From Zooshikella sp050749885 (GTDB lineage: Bacteria > Pseudomonadota > Gammaproteobacteria > Pseudomonadales > Zooshikellaceae): a stretch of DNA of 64,000 bases. The stretch covers positions 152,549 to 216,548 of the forward strand of contig NZ_JBOIUB010000010.1 in the NCBI RefSeq assembly GCF_050749885.1. The letters run 5' to 3'. The notes below the pieces were generated by a model. It did no database searches, was not told where the DNA came from, and saw only the letters and a list, made by a program, of their open reading frames with translations. Position numbers and translations under genes: made by a program. Positions within the stretch are counted from its first letter, which is position 1. Each line of letters opens with the position of its first letter. Shown here one piece after another: positions 17,431 through 27,419 of this stretch.

Positions 17431-17760
17431 CTAGTGACTGACAGTTTTTGAAAACAACTGAATGATAATAACGCCAGATGTAATCATAACCATGCCAAGA
17501 ATTGCAGGTAAGTCAGGGAGTTGTTTATACAGTATCATTCCGGCCAGCATTATAAATATGACACCAAGCCCTGACCAAACGGCGTACGTTATACCAACAG
17601 GCAGAGTACGTAATGTTAAGGATAAAAAATAAAAGGCGACACTATACCCAATAATAACAATAAGCGATGGTATAGGTTTAGAAAAACCCTCTGCAGCTTT
17701 AAGAGCACTGGTTCCGATAACTTCAGCAATAACAGCGATTGCCAGGTGAATATAGGTCAT
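17431..17760 (-). CDS. emrE: Small multidrug resistance transporter, EmrE-like
   Basis: A 109-residue four-helix inner-membrane antiporter of the SMR family. The proton- and drug-binding glutamate is E13 in 'AVIAEVIGTSALKAAEGF'. Other EmrE-like landmarks are 'TLPVGITYAVWSGLGVIFI' and 'LPDLPAILGMVMITSGVIII'. These proteins work as dual-topology dimers that expel quaternary cations. It converges on the cytosine deaminase gene with 46 bp between stops. SugE/Gdx-type guanidinium export is less likely given the TYAVWSG-L pattern. Confidence 0.92.
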   Translation of the reverse strand: MTYIHLAIAVIAEVIGTSALKAAEGFSKPIPSLIVIIGYSVAFYFLSLTLRTLPVGITYAVWSGLGVIFIMLAGMILYKQLPDLPAILGMVMITSGVIIIQLFSKTVSH

Positions 17761-18098
17761 ATTTATAGCCTCTAAACTATTTACTCTTCACAAACCGTTA
17801 ATTGTTCTGAAAGTGAAGAATATTAGTATTTTATGCTATCACACAGGTTAATGCCAACCATGCAACCTCTTGGTACTTGTTTTTTTAGTAAATTTCCTGT
17901 TATTACTTTTTACCGTCATTAAATTTATGCCTTCATTCTTTCGTTTAAATAATAGTTAAAAGCTTCTTATGCTGCATTGTTGAGAATAAAAACAATGGTG
18001 AATAAAATTGGTTATATAGTAAGTGCTTTTAAATATTAAAAGTAAACAAGAAAGTCTAGTGTTTGGCAGCTTTTGTATTACTCAAAAATATGATAAAT
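17761..18098. other. Short gene-free gap
   Basis: The 338 bp between the SMR pump and the WYL regulator hold the pump's upstream region. The plus-strand frame that crosses it runs antisense to the regulator and is not a gene. No hairpin of note. Confidence 0.4.
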
Positions 18099-18824
18099 CT
18101 AAAGTGAGTCGTCTTGAGAATGCCAGGGTTGTTTATGTATACGGTCAAAAGCAGCTAATGTTTCTTGGTCTGCGCCCGATTTTAAGAGGTAGTCTTGCAT
18201 GGATATATTTGGAGGGGATTTTTCTTCTGACATTTTCCATTTTTGTAAAAGATCTACACGAAAAGTGCGATAATCTTTTCGTAAGTTACACCATGCGGTA
18301 AATGTCCAGCGATCACCCCAAAACACCAAGCCCACTGGCCAGATAAGTCGTTGAGTGGTGCTATCTTGCAGATCTGTATATTCAATCCACAGTCCAAGAT
18401 TTTTTTCAATAGCACTTCGTATTGGTGTCAGGCGCTCTAATGGATATGAATACATAGGTGGTGCATAGAGTGGGGGTATAGGTAAATCTGTTGATCCCAA
18501 TGTAGCATGTATTTTAGCTAATGCACTCTTTGCGGCATCTGCTGTTTCTTTGTCTGCTCGAGCGGCTAACATTCGAGCACCTACCTCTAGAGCGGCTAAC
18601 TCGTTGGCGGTGAATTTTACGGGTGGGGGTGTAAACCCCCGCTCCAACCAATAGCCTTCACCCGCCTCACCATTAACGGGGGCACCACTCATCATAAGAT
18701 CAGCCATATCCCGATAAATAGTCCGTGGGGAAACTTCTAACCATTCTGCAAGTTGTTGCGCAGTCGTCCGACGACGACCACGCAATAAAAGAAGGATTTG
18801 AACTAAGCGGTCTGCTCTGCGCAT
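18099..18824 (-). CDS. HTH-WYL transcriptional regulator (YafY family)
   Basis: A 241-residue DNA-binding protein. Residues 1-60 form an HTH_11-type winged helix ('MRRADRLVQILLLLRGRRRT', 'AQQLAEWLEVSPRTIYRD'). Residues about 135-215 are a WYL sensor domain ('IEYTDLQDSTTQRLIWPVGL', 'FWGDRWTFTAWCNLRKDYR'). YafY-family members are often repressors of nearby VOC or dehydratase genes. It lies 133 bp downstream of the VOC protein on the same strand, so the two may be one unit and it may regulate it. Confidence 0.9.
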   Translation of the reverse strand: MRRADRLVQILLLLRGRRRTTAQQLAEWLEVSPRTIYRDMADLMMSGAPVNGEAGEGYWLERGFTPPPVKFTANELAALEVGARMLAARADKETADAAKSALAKIHATLGSTDLPIPPLYAPPMYSYPLERLTPIRSAIEKNLGLWIEYTDLQDSTTQRLIWPVGLVFWGDRWTFTAWCNLRKDYRTFRVDLLQKWKMSEEKSPPNISMQDYLLKSGADQETLAAFDRIHKQPWHSQDDSL

Positions 18825-18957
18825 AAAATGAATATAGAAGTTGCAGTTAAAAACATAAACACGATATTAGCCTTTTTATTATGAGAGACGAAACAACCGC
18901 ATTAATACTTTGTTGTATCGTCGTTAAAAAATGATTCGTGAAGGGTATAAACAGAGT

Positions 18958-19731
18958 TTAAGGTAATGAAAAAACACCAAACAAGTTACCTTGATGATCT
19001 AATAGGCGGGCATGGATTAAGCCTGAGGCCGTACTTATTGGCGAGCTAATCATTTGTCCACCTAGTTGCTGTGCTTTACCTACCATTGTGGCCACATCAT
19101 TAACAAGAAAATAAGGAATTAAATAGTTTTGGTTGTTTCCACTTGATGAATGATCAGCGATACCACCTGTTGGGGACTCATGGTTAATCGCAATACTGTA
19201 ATAAGGCCGGTCAGTACCCGTTTCATATTGACTGAACTGCCAACCAAATGCGGTTTGATAAAAAGCTTGAGTTGTTTTGACATCACTAGTACCCACTTCA
19301 AACCAGGCAAAACTTCCTAATGTAGGGGGAGCATCATCTTGCTCCACAACGCCACTACACTTAAAAATAGAAAAAAGATTACCTTGAGGGTCTTGCATGA
19401 TGGCATAGGTTACTTCGTTTGCCTGCACTGGCTGGTTCACTATTTTGGCACCCAGTAAAGCAAGCCGTTTGGTATCTGCCTGAACGTCATCAGAACGAAT
19501 AGAGAGCATAATATTTGTGGGCGTACTTGCAGATGAGGTTTGTTGTATTCCCCCCATAGGTTGCTGAGCATCCTGTGCCGTTATCATTATATAAGCGTGT
19601 TGACGATTCTCTGGCTTAGGCATTTCTGTATATGTCCAACCAAAGAGTGTGGAATAGAACTGCTTAGTAGAAGCCACATCCTGAGTGTTGATTTCAAACC
19701 AGGCAACATTACCAGGCACTGTCATATTCAT
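18958..19731 (-). CDS. Tandem VOC (glyoxalase-fold) protein
   Basis: A 257-residue cytosolic protein with two vicinal-oxygen-chelate domains (about 1-125 and 134-257). Each begins with the same pattern: 'GNVAWFEINTQDVASTKQFY' and 'GSFAWFEVGTSDVKTTQAFY'. Such duplicated proteins resemble hydroxylase-like antibiotic-resistance or glyoxalase relatives, and often have poor metal sites. The substrate cannot be named. Its partner is the WYL regulator directly downstream. Confidence 0.88.
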   Translation of the reverse strand: MNMTVPGNVAWFEINTQDVASTKQFYSTLFGWTYTEMPKPENRQHAYIMITAQDAQQPMGGIQQTSSASTPTNIMLSIRSDDVQADTKRLALLGAKIVNQPVQANEVTYAIMQDPQGNLFSIFKCSGVVEQDDAPPTLGSFAWFEVGTSDVKTTQAFYQTAFGWQFSQYETGTDRPYYSIAINHESPTGGIADHSSSGNNQNYLIPYFLVNDVATMVGKAQQLGGQMISSPISTASGLIHARLLDHQGNLFGVFSLP

Positions 19732-20618
19732 CTTTATATTCCTCGTCGTTTATCTACTGTTATGAGGCAGACAGAGGGGAAGGGAAAGATGCACTAATAT
19801 TGGCTCTGTCTGCATTGGTTGCTATTATGAAGCCCCCCACTGACAGCATACTGTCAGGATGGTTTTAAAATTATTTGAAAACGTGTAATGACTACTAAAG
19901 TCTGATTTTATATATGATACAGCTGGTAAATTTTTTAATTTTAAGTTTAGAATTTTCTTGAATACTAACTGTTTCATTTGAGTTAATTAGCTACTTTTTG
20001 CTAATGGTGCTCCACAGACTGATTGTAAAGTACTAATGAAACTCTCAACATTTGGTATGTAGTGGTAGACCTTTAAAGTGAAGCATGTTTCATAGGGAGT
20101 GTGTTTCTTGAAAGTTTGTGAGTGAAATTAAAATTTACTTTGTTTACTTCGTCGGCCTAAAAAACAAAGCAAGTTCGAAAAAAAATTTAAATGTATATAC
20201 ATAATGTATTTTTATGCTCAAATATATTGTGGTAGTTAAATATGGTGATACATATATAGGTATCTAGATGCATATTGATTTATTGAATAGATTTGTGTTA
20301 AATCAAGCAATATTTATACATTATATGTCGTACAAGCGTGTGTTTCATGCAAATAATACTGTATTTGTATTAAATTGTATTAGTGAAAGTTAAGTTTGCA
20401 AACAATTTGGATTAAGTTCTATCAGAGTGTGTCTTGTAAAGGGATGTACATTTTATGGACAAAATATTAATTAGTCAGAGTTAATATAATAGGTAACTAT
20501 ATTGAAAAAATATGTAGTTAGAAAGTAAGCGAGTAAAACTATGATAATCAAGAAAAATCCTGAAAAATAGATGGTTGTAAATAAAAAAATCATAATTTAA
20601 CAAGTACTTGGAGAAGAA
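19732..20618. other. Long AT-rich gene-free region
   Basis: In 887 bp I see no coding frame of quality. The right part is unusually AT-rich (many ATATA/TATAC blocks around 20190-20400), which suits a silenced or H-NS-bound upstream region for the Cys-rich protein gene at 20619. No terminator or repeat was identified. Confidence 0.45.
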
Positions 20619-22073
20619 ATGTATTTTAGAAGGTTATTTTGTTGGTTGTTATTTATTCAGTTAATAGCAGTAAGTCACACCAATGCTGCTGTTTCAATTG
20701 GTGAATTAAAATTAGTGGAAGGGAAGTTATGCCCTGAGAACTACCGCCATATTACAATAGAAGAAGCTAATATTTTTAAGAGAAAGGTTTGTTCCAGTAT
20801 TCAGCCTTCAGAGATCGTTTGGTTAGATAGCCAAGTGGCTATGGGGGGGGTAAATCATGGTTGTAAGGTATTCACTCAGACTAATGAAAGGCCTGCTACA
20901 CCATCAGCTTCTATTTGTCAAAAGCCAGTTGTATGTAATAGTGAAAGTGATTTGATTAGAGCGCCAGGAGCTCATGATTTTTGTGCCAAAAAAAATGATG
21001 AATCTGGACTAGACATCAATACAAAGGATGTATGTAAGGAATCAGGCAAAGGTCAATTTAAAGAGTATAGATATCTTTTTAAAGAGAGAGAAAGGTATAC
21101 AGGAGATAAAAGAGATAAGCGTATATGTGCTATAGGCGAAGAGTGTAAAAATGATCGTCCTGGAATAAAAGCGGCTATATGTGATCAACAAGAGAAACCA
21201 CTAAGAAATTTAGCAGGTGATATTATAGCTTGTCCATTTGCCTCAGAACTCGTTAAAGGGTTAACGGTTGGAGATCATTGTGAATATATATGGAGCCAAT
21301 ATGTTTGGGGAGAATATATTGATGAAGGTGAAGGAAGCTATCGTTTAGGAAAACAAGGCTTAGATACTAGGGGTAAGGACCTTTGTGAAAGCAGAGGGTT
21401 AGGAGGGTTTCTTAAATTTGAGTATCGCGGAGAAAGAGGAGTGCAATATATCGACTCTTTATATTATGCTCCAAATGGGCAAAATGTTGGCATTCCCGTG
21501 AGTATGGATAAAACACTTGTATGTAAAAAAGAAAAACTACCAAAAATAAATGGCAATATACTAAACTGCCCTAATAACTCGAAATTCATTAAAGGCCATA
21601 GTGTACCAGATCACTGTACACCTAATAATGGTTATGTTGGCAACTATATTGTACCAAATAATGATGGCAGTTATGTGTATATCGATAATGATATATGCAC
21701 AGATTATGGTAAAGGGAATAGTTACGATTATATTACAGATGCTGCAGGTATAAGGGTGTTGGTTTGTAGCAATGAAACGTCGTCAAACATTGAAAAAACA
21801 AAAGAAGAACAGGCTCGTACTTCAATAGTTTGTCCTGATGGCTATGAGTTTATCAAATCAAACGCTAAACATAGCCAAGTTAAAAGCCATTGTGCCATAC
21901 CTGGTGAGCAAAGTGGACGTGATAGTAACGGAGAGGACGTATGTGCTGCTGCAGGATCATCGTTTGATAAGTATACATACCCATGGGGAGTAAAAACACT
22001 TAATTGCCAGTGTGTATCAGGTTTTTGTCTGTTAGATGGCGGTGGACCACGTAGTGGGCCGCGCAAGAACTGA
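20619..22073 (+). CDS. Secreted Cys-rich tandem-repeat protein
   Basis: A 484-residue protein with a signal peptide (1-24, 'LLFIQLIAVSHTNA'). It contains about five diverged copies of a unit of 70-110 residues. The pattern begins C-P-x(6-8)-I/V-K-x(4-9)-H-C and closes D-x-C-x(4)-G-x(4-6)-Y: 'CPFASELVKGLTVGDHC', 'CPNNSKFIKGHSVPDHC' and 'CPDGYEFIKSNAKHSQVKSH' are the clearest. I know no family name. The stop codon directly abuts the start region of the two-component hybrid that follows, so the two are surely co-transcribed. It may be the periplasmic partner or ligand of that sensor. Confidence 0.75.
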   Translation: MYFRRLFCWLLFIQLIAVSHTNAAVSIGELKLVEGKLCPENYRHITIEEANIFKRKVCSSIQPSEIVWLDSQVAMGGVNHGCKVFTQTNERPATPSASICQKPVVCNSESDLIRAPGAHDFCAKKNDESGLDINTKDVCKESGKGQFKEYRYLFKERERYTGDKRDKRICAIGEECKNDRPGIKAAICDQQEKPLRNLAGDIIACPFASELVKGLTVGDHCEYIWSQYVWGEYIDEGEGSYRLGKQGLDTRGKDLCESRGLGGFLKFEYRGERGVQYIDSLYYAPNGQNVGIPVSMDKTLVCKKEKLPKINGNILNCPNNSKFIKGHSVPDHCTPNNGYVGNYIVPNNDGSYVYIDNDICTDYGKGNSYDYITDAAGIRVLVCSNETSSNIEKTKEEQARTSIVCPDGYEFIKSNAKHSQVKSHCAIPGEQSGRDSNGEDVCAAAGSSFDKYTYPWGVKTLNCQCVSGFCLLDGGGPRSGPRKN

Positions 22074-22082
22074 GTGGTATAT

Positions 22083-25000
22083 ATGAAGAATAGTCCAGTA
22101 GTGAATTTGGTAATATGTCTTTTATTAATTACGCCAATGAAGCTACTGGCTTTTAATAAACAGCTACGTTTTAATAGTTTGTCTGTACATCAAGGTCTTT
22201 CACAACAAACAGTCAATGCAATTGCTCAAGATAAACTGGGGTTTATTTGGATAGCAACTGATGATGGGCTCAATCGATTTGACGGATATGATATAAAAAT
22301 ATATAGAACACAAAAAGGGAATAATAAAACATTAAATAGCAATGCCATTAATATGCTGCATGTTGATGAGTATGGGAAACTTTGGATTGCTACAGACGAT
22401 GGAATAAGTTTATATGACAGAACGGATGATTCATTTGATACGTACTTTTATAGTGAACCCTCTGAGAATAATAGAATTTTTTCTCTGTCAAAGGGAAAAG
22501 GAAATAATTTATGGGTTGTAACTAAAAGTTCAAAAATATATAGGTTTGATCTTAAGAAAAAAACTTTTCATACAGTGAATGTTGACCTGCCTTCTGATCT
22601 TAGGGTTAATACCATTATTGGAGGGTCTGATGAAGAGCTATGGATAGGTACCTATAAAGGCTTATATAGGTACAATCAAGGTACAAAAGAAATTAAACGA
22701 TATAAACTACATTATAATGGCGTTAATAGAAAATTTTCAAATATAATTAATAAGTTAGTTTGGTTGAATGAAAAACCAACATTATTGGTTGGTACGTTAG
22801 ATGGTTTGTATGTAATAGATACTATAAGAAATAAAATTGAAGCATATTATCATACTTCAAATAACTCATTTAGCTTACCCTCAAGTAAAGTAGAAGATAT
22901 ATTTCAAGATGATCAAGGTAGGGTATGGGTTGGTACGAGAAATGGACTTAGCTATTTCGATGAGAAAAATAAAAAATTCAATAATTTTTATAATACATCA
23001 TATATTAATAGCTTAAGCTCTAGTTCAATAACTAGTATATTTCAAGATGTAAGTGGTATCCTTTGGGTTGGAACAAGTGATAAGGGTGTTAACTGGTCTA
23101 AACTTAGTACACTTGATTTTGGGTTATATTATAGCAGTAAAAAAGAAAAACAATGCTTAAGTAATAACTCAATATATAACATTATTAAAAGTGCAGACAA
23201 TACTATCTGGGTTACAGCCCATAACGGGGGCCTTCACAGGATAAATTTATCACATGGTGAATGTGACTGGTTTAACCATGATAAGAATAATACAAAAAGT
23301 ATAAGTAGTAATATAATAGCACCAACAGGTCTTTTTGAAGATAGTAAAGGTAATATTTGGATTGGTACTCTTGGTTACGGTTTAAATCGCTTGTCAAGAG
23401 GTAGTAAAAGCTTTATCAAGTATTTACGCAGCAAAGAAAATAAACAGGCTATACTATCGGGTGCAGTGAGAAGCATTGTTGAAGATCGTGATGGCAATCT
23501 GTGGATGGGAACAGATGGTGAAGGATTAACACGATATAATTCTCAAAAAGATAATTTTATTAATTACCCCTATAAAAAAAATACACTTAATTCCATAAGT
23601 AGCCCTTATGTTTTTGATTTAGAAATAGATGGAAATACACTGTGGATAGGGACCGAAAACGGTGGTTTAGATCGTTATAATATAGAAACAAATACGTTCA
23701 AAAATTTTGGTCATAGTTATGGGATCAAAAGTTCAATTAATACAATTAAAGATGATGGAAAGGGTAATTTATGGCTTGGTACTACTGGAGCTGGGCTAAT
23801 AAAGTTTAACAAAGATAACTATAATGTTAACTACTTTTCTTCAGAGAATGGGCTTCCAAATAATACAATTTATAAGATATTAATGGATAATAACGGGTTG
23901 CTGTGGCTGGCAACAAACTATGGTATTGCCAGATTTGATCCGGACACTGAAGAGTCAGTCAATTATACCGCTGATGATGGTTTGCAAGGTAACGAGTTTA
24001 ATGTTGGAGGTTTTTACGATAAAAAAAATAATGAATTGCTTTTTGTAGGTTCAAATGGTTTCAATATTTTTAATCCTGATCATATTATTCGTGATAATCA
24101 TAAACCGAATACAGTTATTACTAACTTCCTGCTATTTAATAAGCCAGCGAACCACTTGTTTCAAAAATCGATTAAACTACTAAATAAAATAGAGCTAGAC
24201 TATCATCAAAACTTGTTTTCATTTGAGTTTGCAGGACTACACTATGCTGCACCTAAGCGTAATCAGTATCTATATAAACTAGAAGGTTTTGATGCTGATT
24301 GGCTTCATACAAGCGCTAAACGACGTATTGCGACTTACACGAACCTTGATCCAGGGGTTTATCAATTTAAAGTCAAATCAAGTAATCACCATGGAGTATG
24401 GGGAGAAGAGAAACAGGTTCAAGTGGTCATAAATCCACCGATATGGCTTACTTGGTGGGCTAAGATGATTTATACATTACTGATTATTGTGATACCTTTT
24501 AGTATTTATGGGTATAGGACACGCTCACTGCGTAGGCATGCAAGGCTATTGGAAGTAACAGTAGAGACGAGAACGCATGAGCTATTTAATGAAAAACGCC
24601 GTGTAGAAAAATTACTCAATAACAAGACTCAAGAATTTGACAATATTTCCCATGAGTTTCGCACGCCATTAGCTATTATTTTAGGACGTGCAGAAAATGG
24701 GCTGAGTAATACGGTTGAAGATAAGGATAGAAACAACTATCAGATTATACATAAAGTAGCGAATCGATTGGCGGTGATTGTTGATGATGTCATTGAAATG
24801 GCAAGAACACATAAAATTGGGCAAGCCACTGCTCAAAAAGTGATTTCAATTTCACTATTAGTACAAGATATTTGTGAAAATATGCGTGAATATGCGGCAC
24901 TAAAGAATCAACGTTTTGATGTGTCAATAGAACCAAAAATATTCCAGGTTTGTCAGGCAAAAGCCATAGAAAAGCTAGTGAATAACCTTGTATCCAATGC

Positions 25001-26210
25001 GATTAAGTATACGCCCAATGATGGTGAGATTGAAGTTATCTTAAAACGGCATGATGAGAACCATTATAGTTTGTTGGTAAAGGACAATGGTATTGGTATT
25101 GCCTCAAAAGATAAGGAGCACATTTTTCAACGATTTTTCCGGATTGACAATGAGTATGTATATCAGGTGCAGGGAACTGGTATCGGGTTATCTTTGGTAA
25201 AAGACGTTGTAGAGGCTCATAATGGATGCATTGATGTGCATAGTGTATTAAATGAAGGGAGTACGTTTTGTATTCTGATGCCTTGCTCTAATAAATCAAT
25301 TGATGTCACTCCCTATGAGGTTAATCGTCAGTATATTGATGTCATTATGGAATCAATAGATACTCCCAAGGAAAGTGATCATGGTAAGTGTATTGAGGAA
25401 AAGATTAAGGAAGAGGTTACGGGTGCTTGTGTGACTGAAAAACCACTTCTGTTGGTCGTTGAAGATAATAAAGACATGCGTGATTTACTCAAGGATCAGC
25501 TTGAAAAAGAGTATCAACTGATTATTGCTGAAGACGGAGCAGTTGCGTTAGAAATTGCACAAAATGCGATACCACACTTGGTCATCAGCGATATCAATAT
25601 GCCTAACATGAATGGCTATCAATTGCTAAACCGACTTAAAAATTCTAATGCGACGAGTCATGTCCCAGTAATTTTGCTTACCGCTAAAACGGATGCGGCT
25701 TCAAGATTAGCTGGTTTTCGTTATCAAGCGGATGGGTATGTTGCTAAACCCTATGAGCATGAAGAGTTATTGGCGATAATCCAAGCACAGTTAAGTAACA
25801 AACTAAGAATTAAGGAGTATATCAAATCATCATTAGAGGCAGACTCTCCGCTTGAAGAAGGAACTGTCGATGAGTATACCAATCAAGTGATTGTAAACTG
25901 CGTTAGCTATATTGAGCAGCACTACAAAAAGGAGAGTTTGTCTGTTAAGCAGTTGACAGAAGTAGCTTGTTTGAGTGAGCGTCAACTATTAAGAAAGTTC
26001 CAAGACAATATAGGTATGTCACCCATAGAGTTCATTAATGACTTTCGCTTAATAAAAGCACATCCACTTTTAAAACAAGGTTTAAGAGTAAGCGAGGTTG
26101 CCTATCAAGTAGGTTATAGTTCCGCTAATTACTTTTCAAGACAGTATAAAAAGAAATATGGTATTTCCCCGTCTCAGGTTTTAAAAGTTAAAACAGGCAC
26201 CATGGTTTGA
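22083..26210 (+). CDS. Hybrid two-component sensor/regulator (HTCS-like)
   Basis: A single inner-membrane polypeptide of about 1375 residues. After a signal/anchor helix come two seven-bladed periplasmic propellers of Reg_prop repeats ('GFIWIATDDGLNRFDGYD' type), then a Y_Y_Y domain, one transmembrane helix (about 795-815) and a cytoplasmic histidine kinase (His about 857 in 'NISHEFRTPLAIILGR'). A receiver follows (Asp about 1170 in 'ISDINMP'), then an AraC-type DNA-binding domain (about 1270-1370). This architecture is the hallmark of Bacteroidetes polysaccharide sensing. GTG 22074 is an alternative start, but ATG 22083 gives a cleaner signal sequence. Targets are unknown. Confidence 0.92.
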   Translation: MKNSPVVNLVICLLLITPMKLLAFNKQLRFNSLSVHQGLSQQTVNAIAQDKLGFIWIATDDGLNRFDGYDIKIYRTQKGNNKTLNSNAINMLHVDEYGKLWIATDDGISLYDRTDDSFDTYFYSEPSENNRIFSLSKGKGNNLWVVTKSSKIYRFDLKKKTFHTVNVDLPSDLRVNTIIGGSDEELWIGTYKGLYRYNQGTKEIKRYKLHYNGVNRKFSNIINKLVWLNEKPTLLVGTLDGLYVIDTIRNKIEAYYHTSNNSFSLPSSKVEDIFQDDQGRVWVGTRNGLSYFDEKNKKFNNFYNTSYINSLSSSSITSIFQDVSGILWVGTSDKGVNWSKLSTLDFGLYYSSKKEKQCLSNNSIYNIIKSADNTIWVTAHNGGLHRINLSHGECDWFNHDKNNTKSISSNIIAPTGLFEDSKGNIWIGTLGYGLNRLSRGSKSFIKYLRSKENKQAILSGAVRSIVEDRDGNLWMGTDGEGLTRYNSQKDNFINYPYKKNTLNSISSPYVFDLEIDGNTLWIGTENGGLDRYNIETNTFKNFGHSYGIKSSINTIKDDGKGNLWLGTTGAGLIKFNKDNYNVNYFSSENGLPNNTIYKILMDNNGLLWLATNYGIARFDPDTEESVNYTADDGLQGNEFNVGGFYDKKNNELLFVGSNGFNIFNPDHIIRDNHKPNTVITNFLLFNKPANHLFQKSIKLLNKIELDYHQNLFSFEFAGLHYAAPKRNQYLYKLEGFDADWLHTSAKRRIATYTNLDPGVYQFKVKSSNHHGVWGEEKQVQVVINPPIWLTWWAKMIYTLLIIVIPFSIYGYRTRSLRRHARLLEVTVETRTHELFNEKRRVEKLLNNKTQEFDNISHEFRTPLAIILGRAENGLSNTVEDKDRNNYQIIHKVANRLAVIVDDVIEMARTHKIGQATAQKVISISLLVQDICENMREYAALKNQRFDVSIEPKIFQVCQAKAIEKLVNNLVSNAIKYTPNDGEIEVILKRHDENHYSLLVKDNGIGIASKDKEHIFQRFFRIDNEYVYQVQGTGIGLSLVKDVVEAHNGCIDVHSVLNEGSTFCILMPCSNKSIDVTPYEVNRQYIDVIMESIDTPKESDHGKCIEEKIKEEVTGACVTEKPLLLVVEDNKDMRDLLKDQLEKEYQLIIAEDGAVALEIAQNAIPHLVISDINMPNMNGYQLLNRLKNSNATSHVPVILLTAKTDAASRLAGFRYQADGYVAKPYEHEELLAIIQAQLSNKLRIKEYIKSSLEADSPLEEGTVDEYTNQVIVNCVSYIEQHYKKESLSVKQLTEVACLSERQLLRKFQDNIGMSPIEFINDFRLIKAHPLLKQGLRVSEVAYQVGYSSANYFSRQYKKKYGISPSQVLKVKTGTMV

Positions 26211-26774
26211 TTTGTATATACCTTTCGTGATAAGTATTTATCTACTTTAATCATAAATAAATAAACATGAGTTGTATCAATATTGATCAAGGTTAAACGT
26301 TCATTAACTGTGTCATAACGATGAGGTAGTTACACTTCATATAACAGCAATAAAAGTATTATTCAGACATGGGCATGCCTGCCGGAAGAATAAAGGCTTT
26401 TAAAAAACAGTAAACCGTAATTGCTCTGATGTTTCTGCAAATAGTTTTACCTTGAATTTCGAAAATCAACCACTTCATATGATGTATACCAATCGTTTAA
26501 ATAAGATTGATACCCTATCGTACGTCTAACAGACTTTCCCGCCACTCGCACATTTCAGACGGAAACATGCACGTAACGGACATTATAGTAACTACATGAT
26601 TTAATTCAAAAAAATAGAGGAATACGCTTGTATTCACTTGGTTCAAAAAAAGTTAGCCATATTCAAACGCTAATTTATTGACCAAGTTTTTCGTGGTTAG
26701 TTTGAGGGAGTAAGTCAGTCACTCATAACAATAACTAGCGACTCACTCTATATAACTTGGAACTGGAGTATCTA
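26211..26774. other. Gene-free spacer
   Basis: This 564-bp stretch between the sensor gene and the DnaJ-finger protein gene holds no credible frame. A weak dyad 'catgcctgccgg' near 26370 was noted. The end carries the ribosome site GGAG for ATG 26775. Confidence 0.45.
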
Positions 26775-27338
26775 ATGGTTGAGATATTACTAACCAAAAT
26801 GAATCCAAAGTCATGTGTGTTAAACGAGCGTGCAAAAGTAACGGCTGTACAAATTACAGGTTATGATATTGCTGCAGCATTAAGCTTTGGTCAGTTATCA
26901 AAACCAGCCTATTATTTTGCTAGAGCAAAGTATTGTGATGACATTCAGGCGATAAAAAAGTTAGAAGAGCACTTAATAGCATTTATTCAGTGTGAAATAA
27001 CTATGAATAATTGGCCACTAGGTGAAGGTTCTATTGCGGGGATAACTGAACTGGTCATCAAAGAAGGTGTATATGGTGTTCGATGTAAGAAATGTAAAGG
27101 CAATGGGAATATCTATACAAAACATACTAAGCTTTCATCCATCGAGTATTGTTCACGATGTAATGGCAGTGGATTTGGCGCTCTGAGTCAACGTGAACGT
27201 GCGCGAACGGCAGATATTCCATTAACGACATGGAATAGACATTGGGAAAGAAATTTTCAGTATTTATTGGGTTATGTGGAAGAGTTAAATAGTCAGTTGT
27301 TAAGACATATCAATAAACAATTTGATAATCTAAATTAG
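26775..27338 (+). CDS. Phage-type DnaJ-zinc-finger protein (TIGR02642-like, Q-antiterminator relative)
   Basis: A 187-residue protein, counted from ATG 26775 with GGAG seven bases upstream; an earlier TTG at 26757 is less likely. A DnaJ-like zinc finger is visible as 'CKKCKGNGN' and 'CSRCNGSGFG' near residues 107-140. It is followed by a helix-turn-helix-like 'RARTADIPLTTWNRHWERNF'. Size and layout match a family known from Shewanella and Vibrio prophages with similarity to the lambdoid late antiterminator Q. No other phage gene lies nearby, so it may be a domesticated remnant or regulator of the adjacent T6SS. Confidence 0.7.
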   Translation: MVEILLTKMNPKSCVLNERAKVTAVQITGYDIAAALSFGQLSKPAYYFARAKYCDDIQAIKKLEEHLIAFIQCEITMNNWPLGEGSIAGITELVIKEGVYGVRCKKCKGNGNIYTKHTKLSSIEYCSRCNGSGFGALSQRERARTADIPLTTWNRHWERNFQYLLGYVEELNSQLLRHINKQFDNLN

Positions 27339-27384
27339 TTACTGTTTATGTGCAAAAAAATTTACTACATGTGTAAAAAAACTA

Positions 27385-27413
27385 TTGACGGTTGGAACAA
27401 AATGAGGTCTAAT
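27385..27413 (+). promoter_or_regulatory. Candidate sigma-70 promoter
   Basis: TTGACG (27385-27390) and TCTAAT (27408-27413) are separated by 17 bases, a near-ideal spacing. The start point would be about 27420, and a strong terminator lies at 27552 with no good coding frame between. Confidence 0.5.
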
Positions 27414-27419
27414 TTTTCC

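Noticed and set aside
18023..18301. 92-codon plus-strand frame
   Set aside because: Runs antisense over the end of the WYL regulator and has no recognisable domain.
20190..20400. Replication or partition origin in the AT-rich stretch
   Set aside because: No DnaA-box cluster or iteron pattern could be made out; simple AT richness is not enough.
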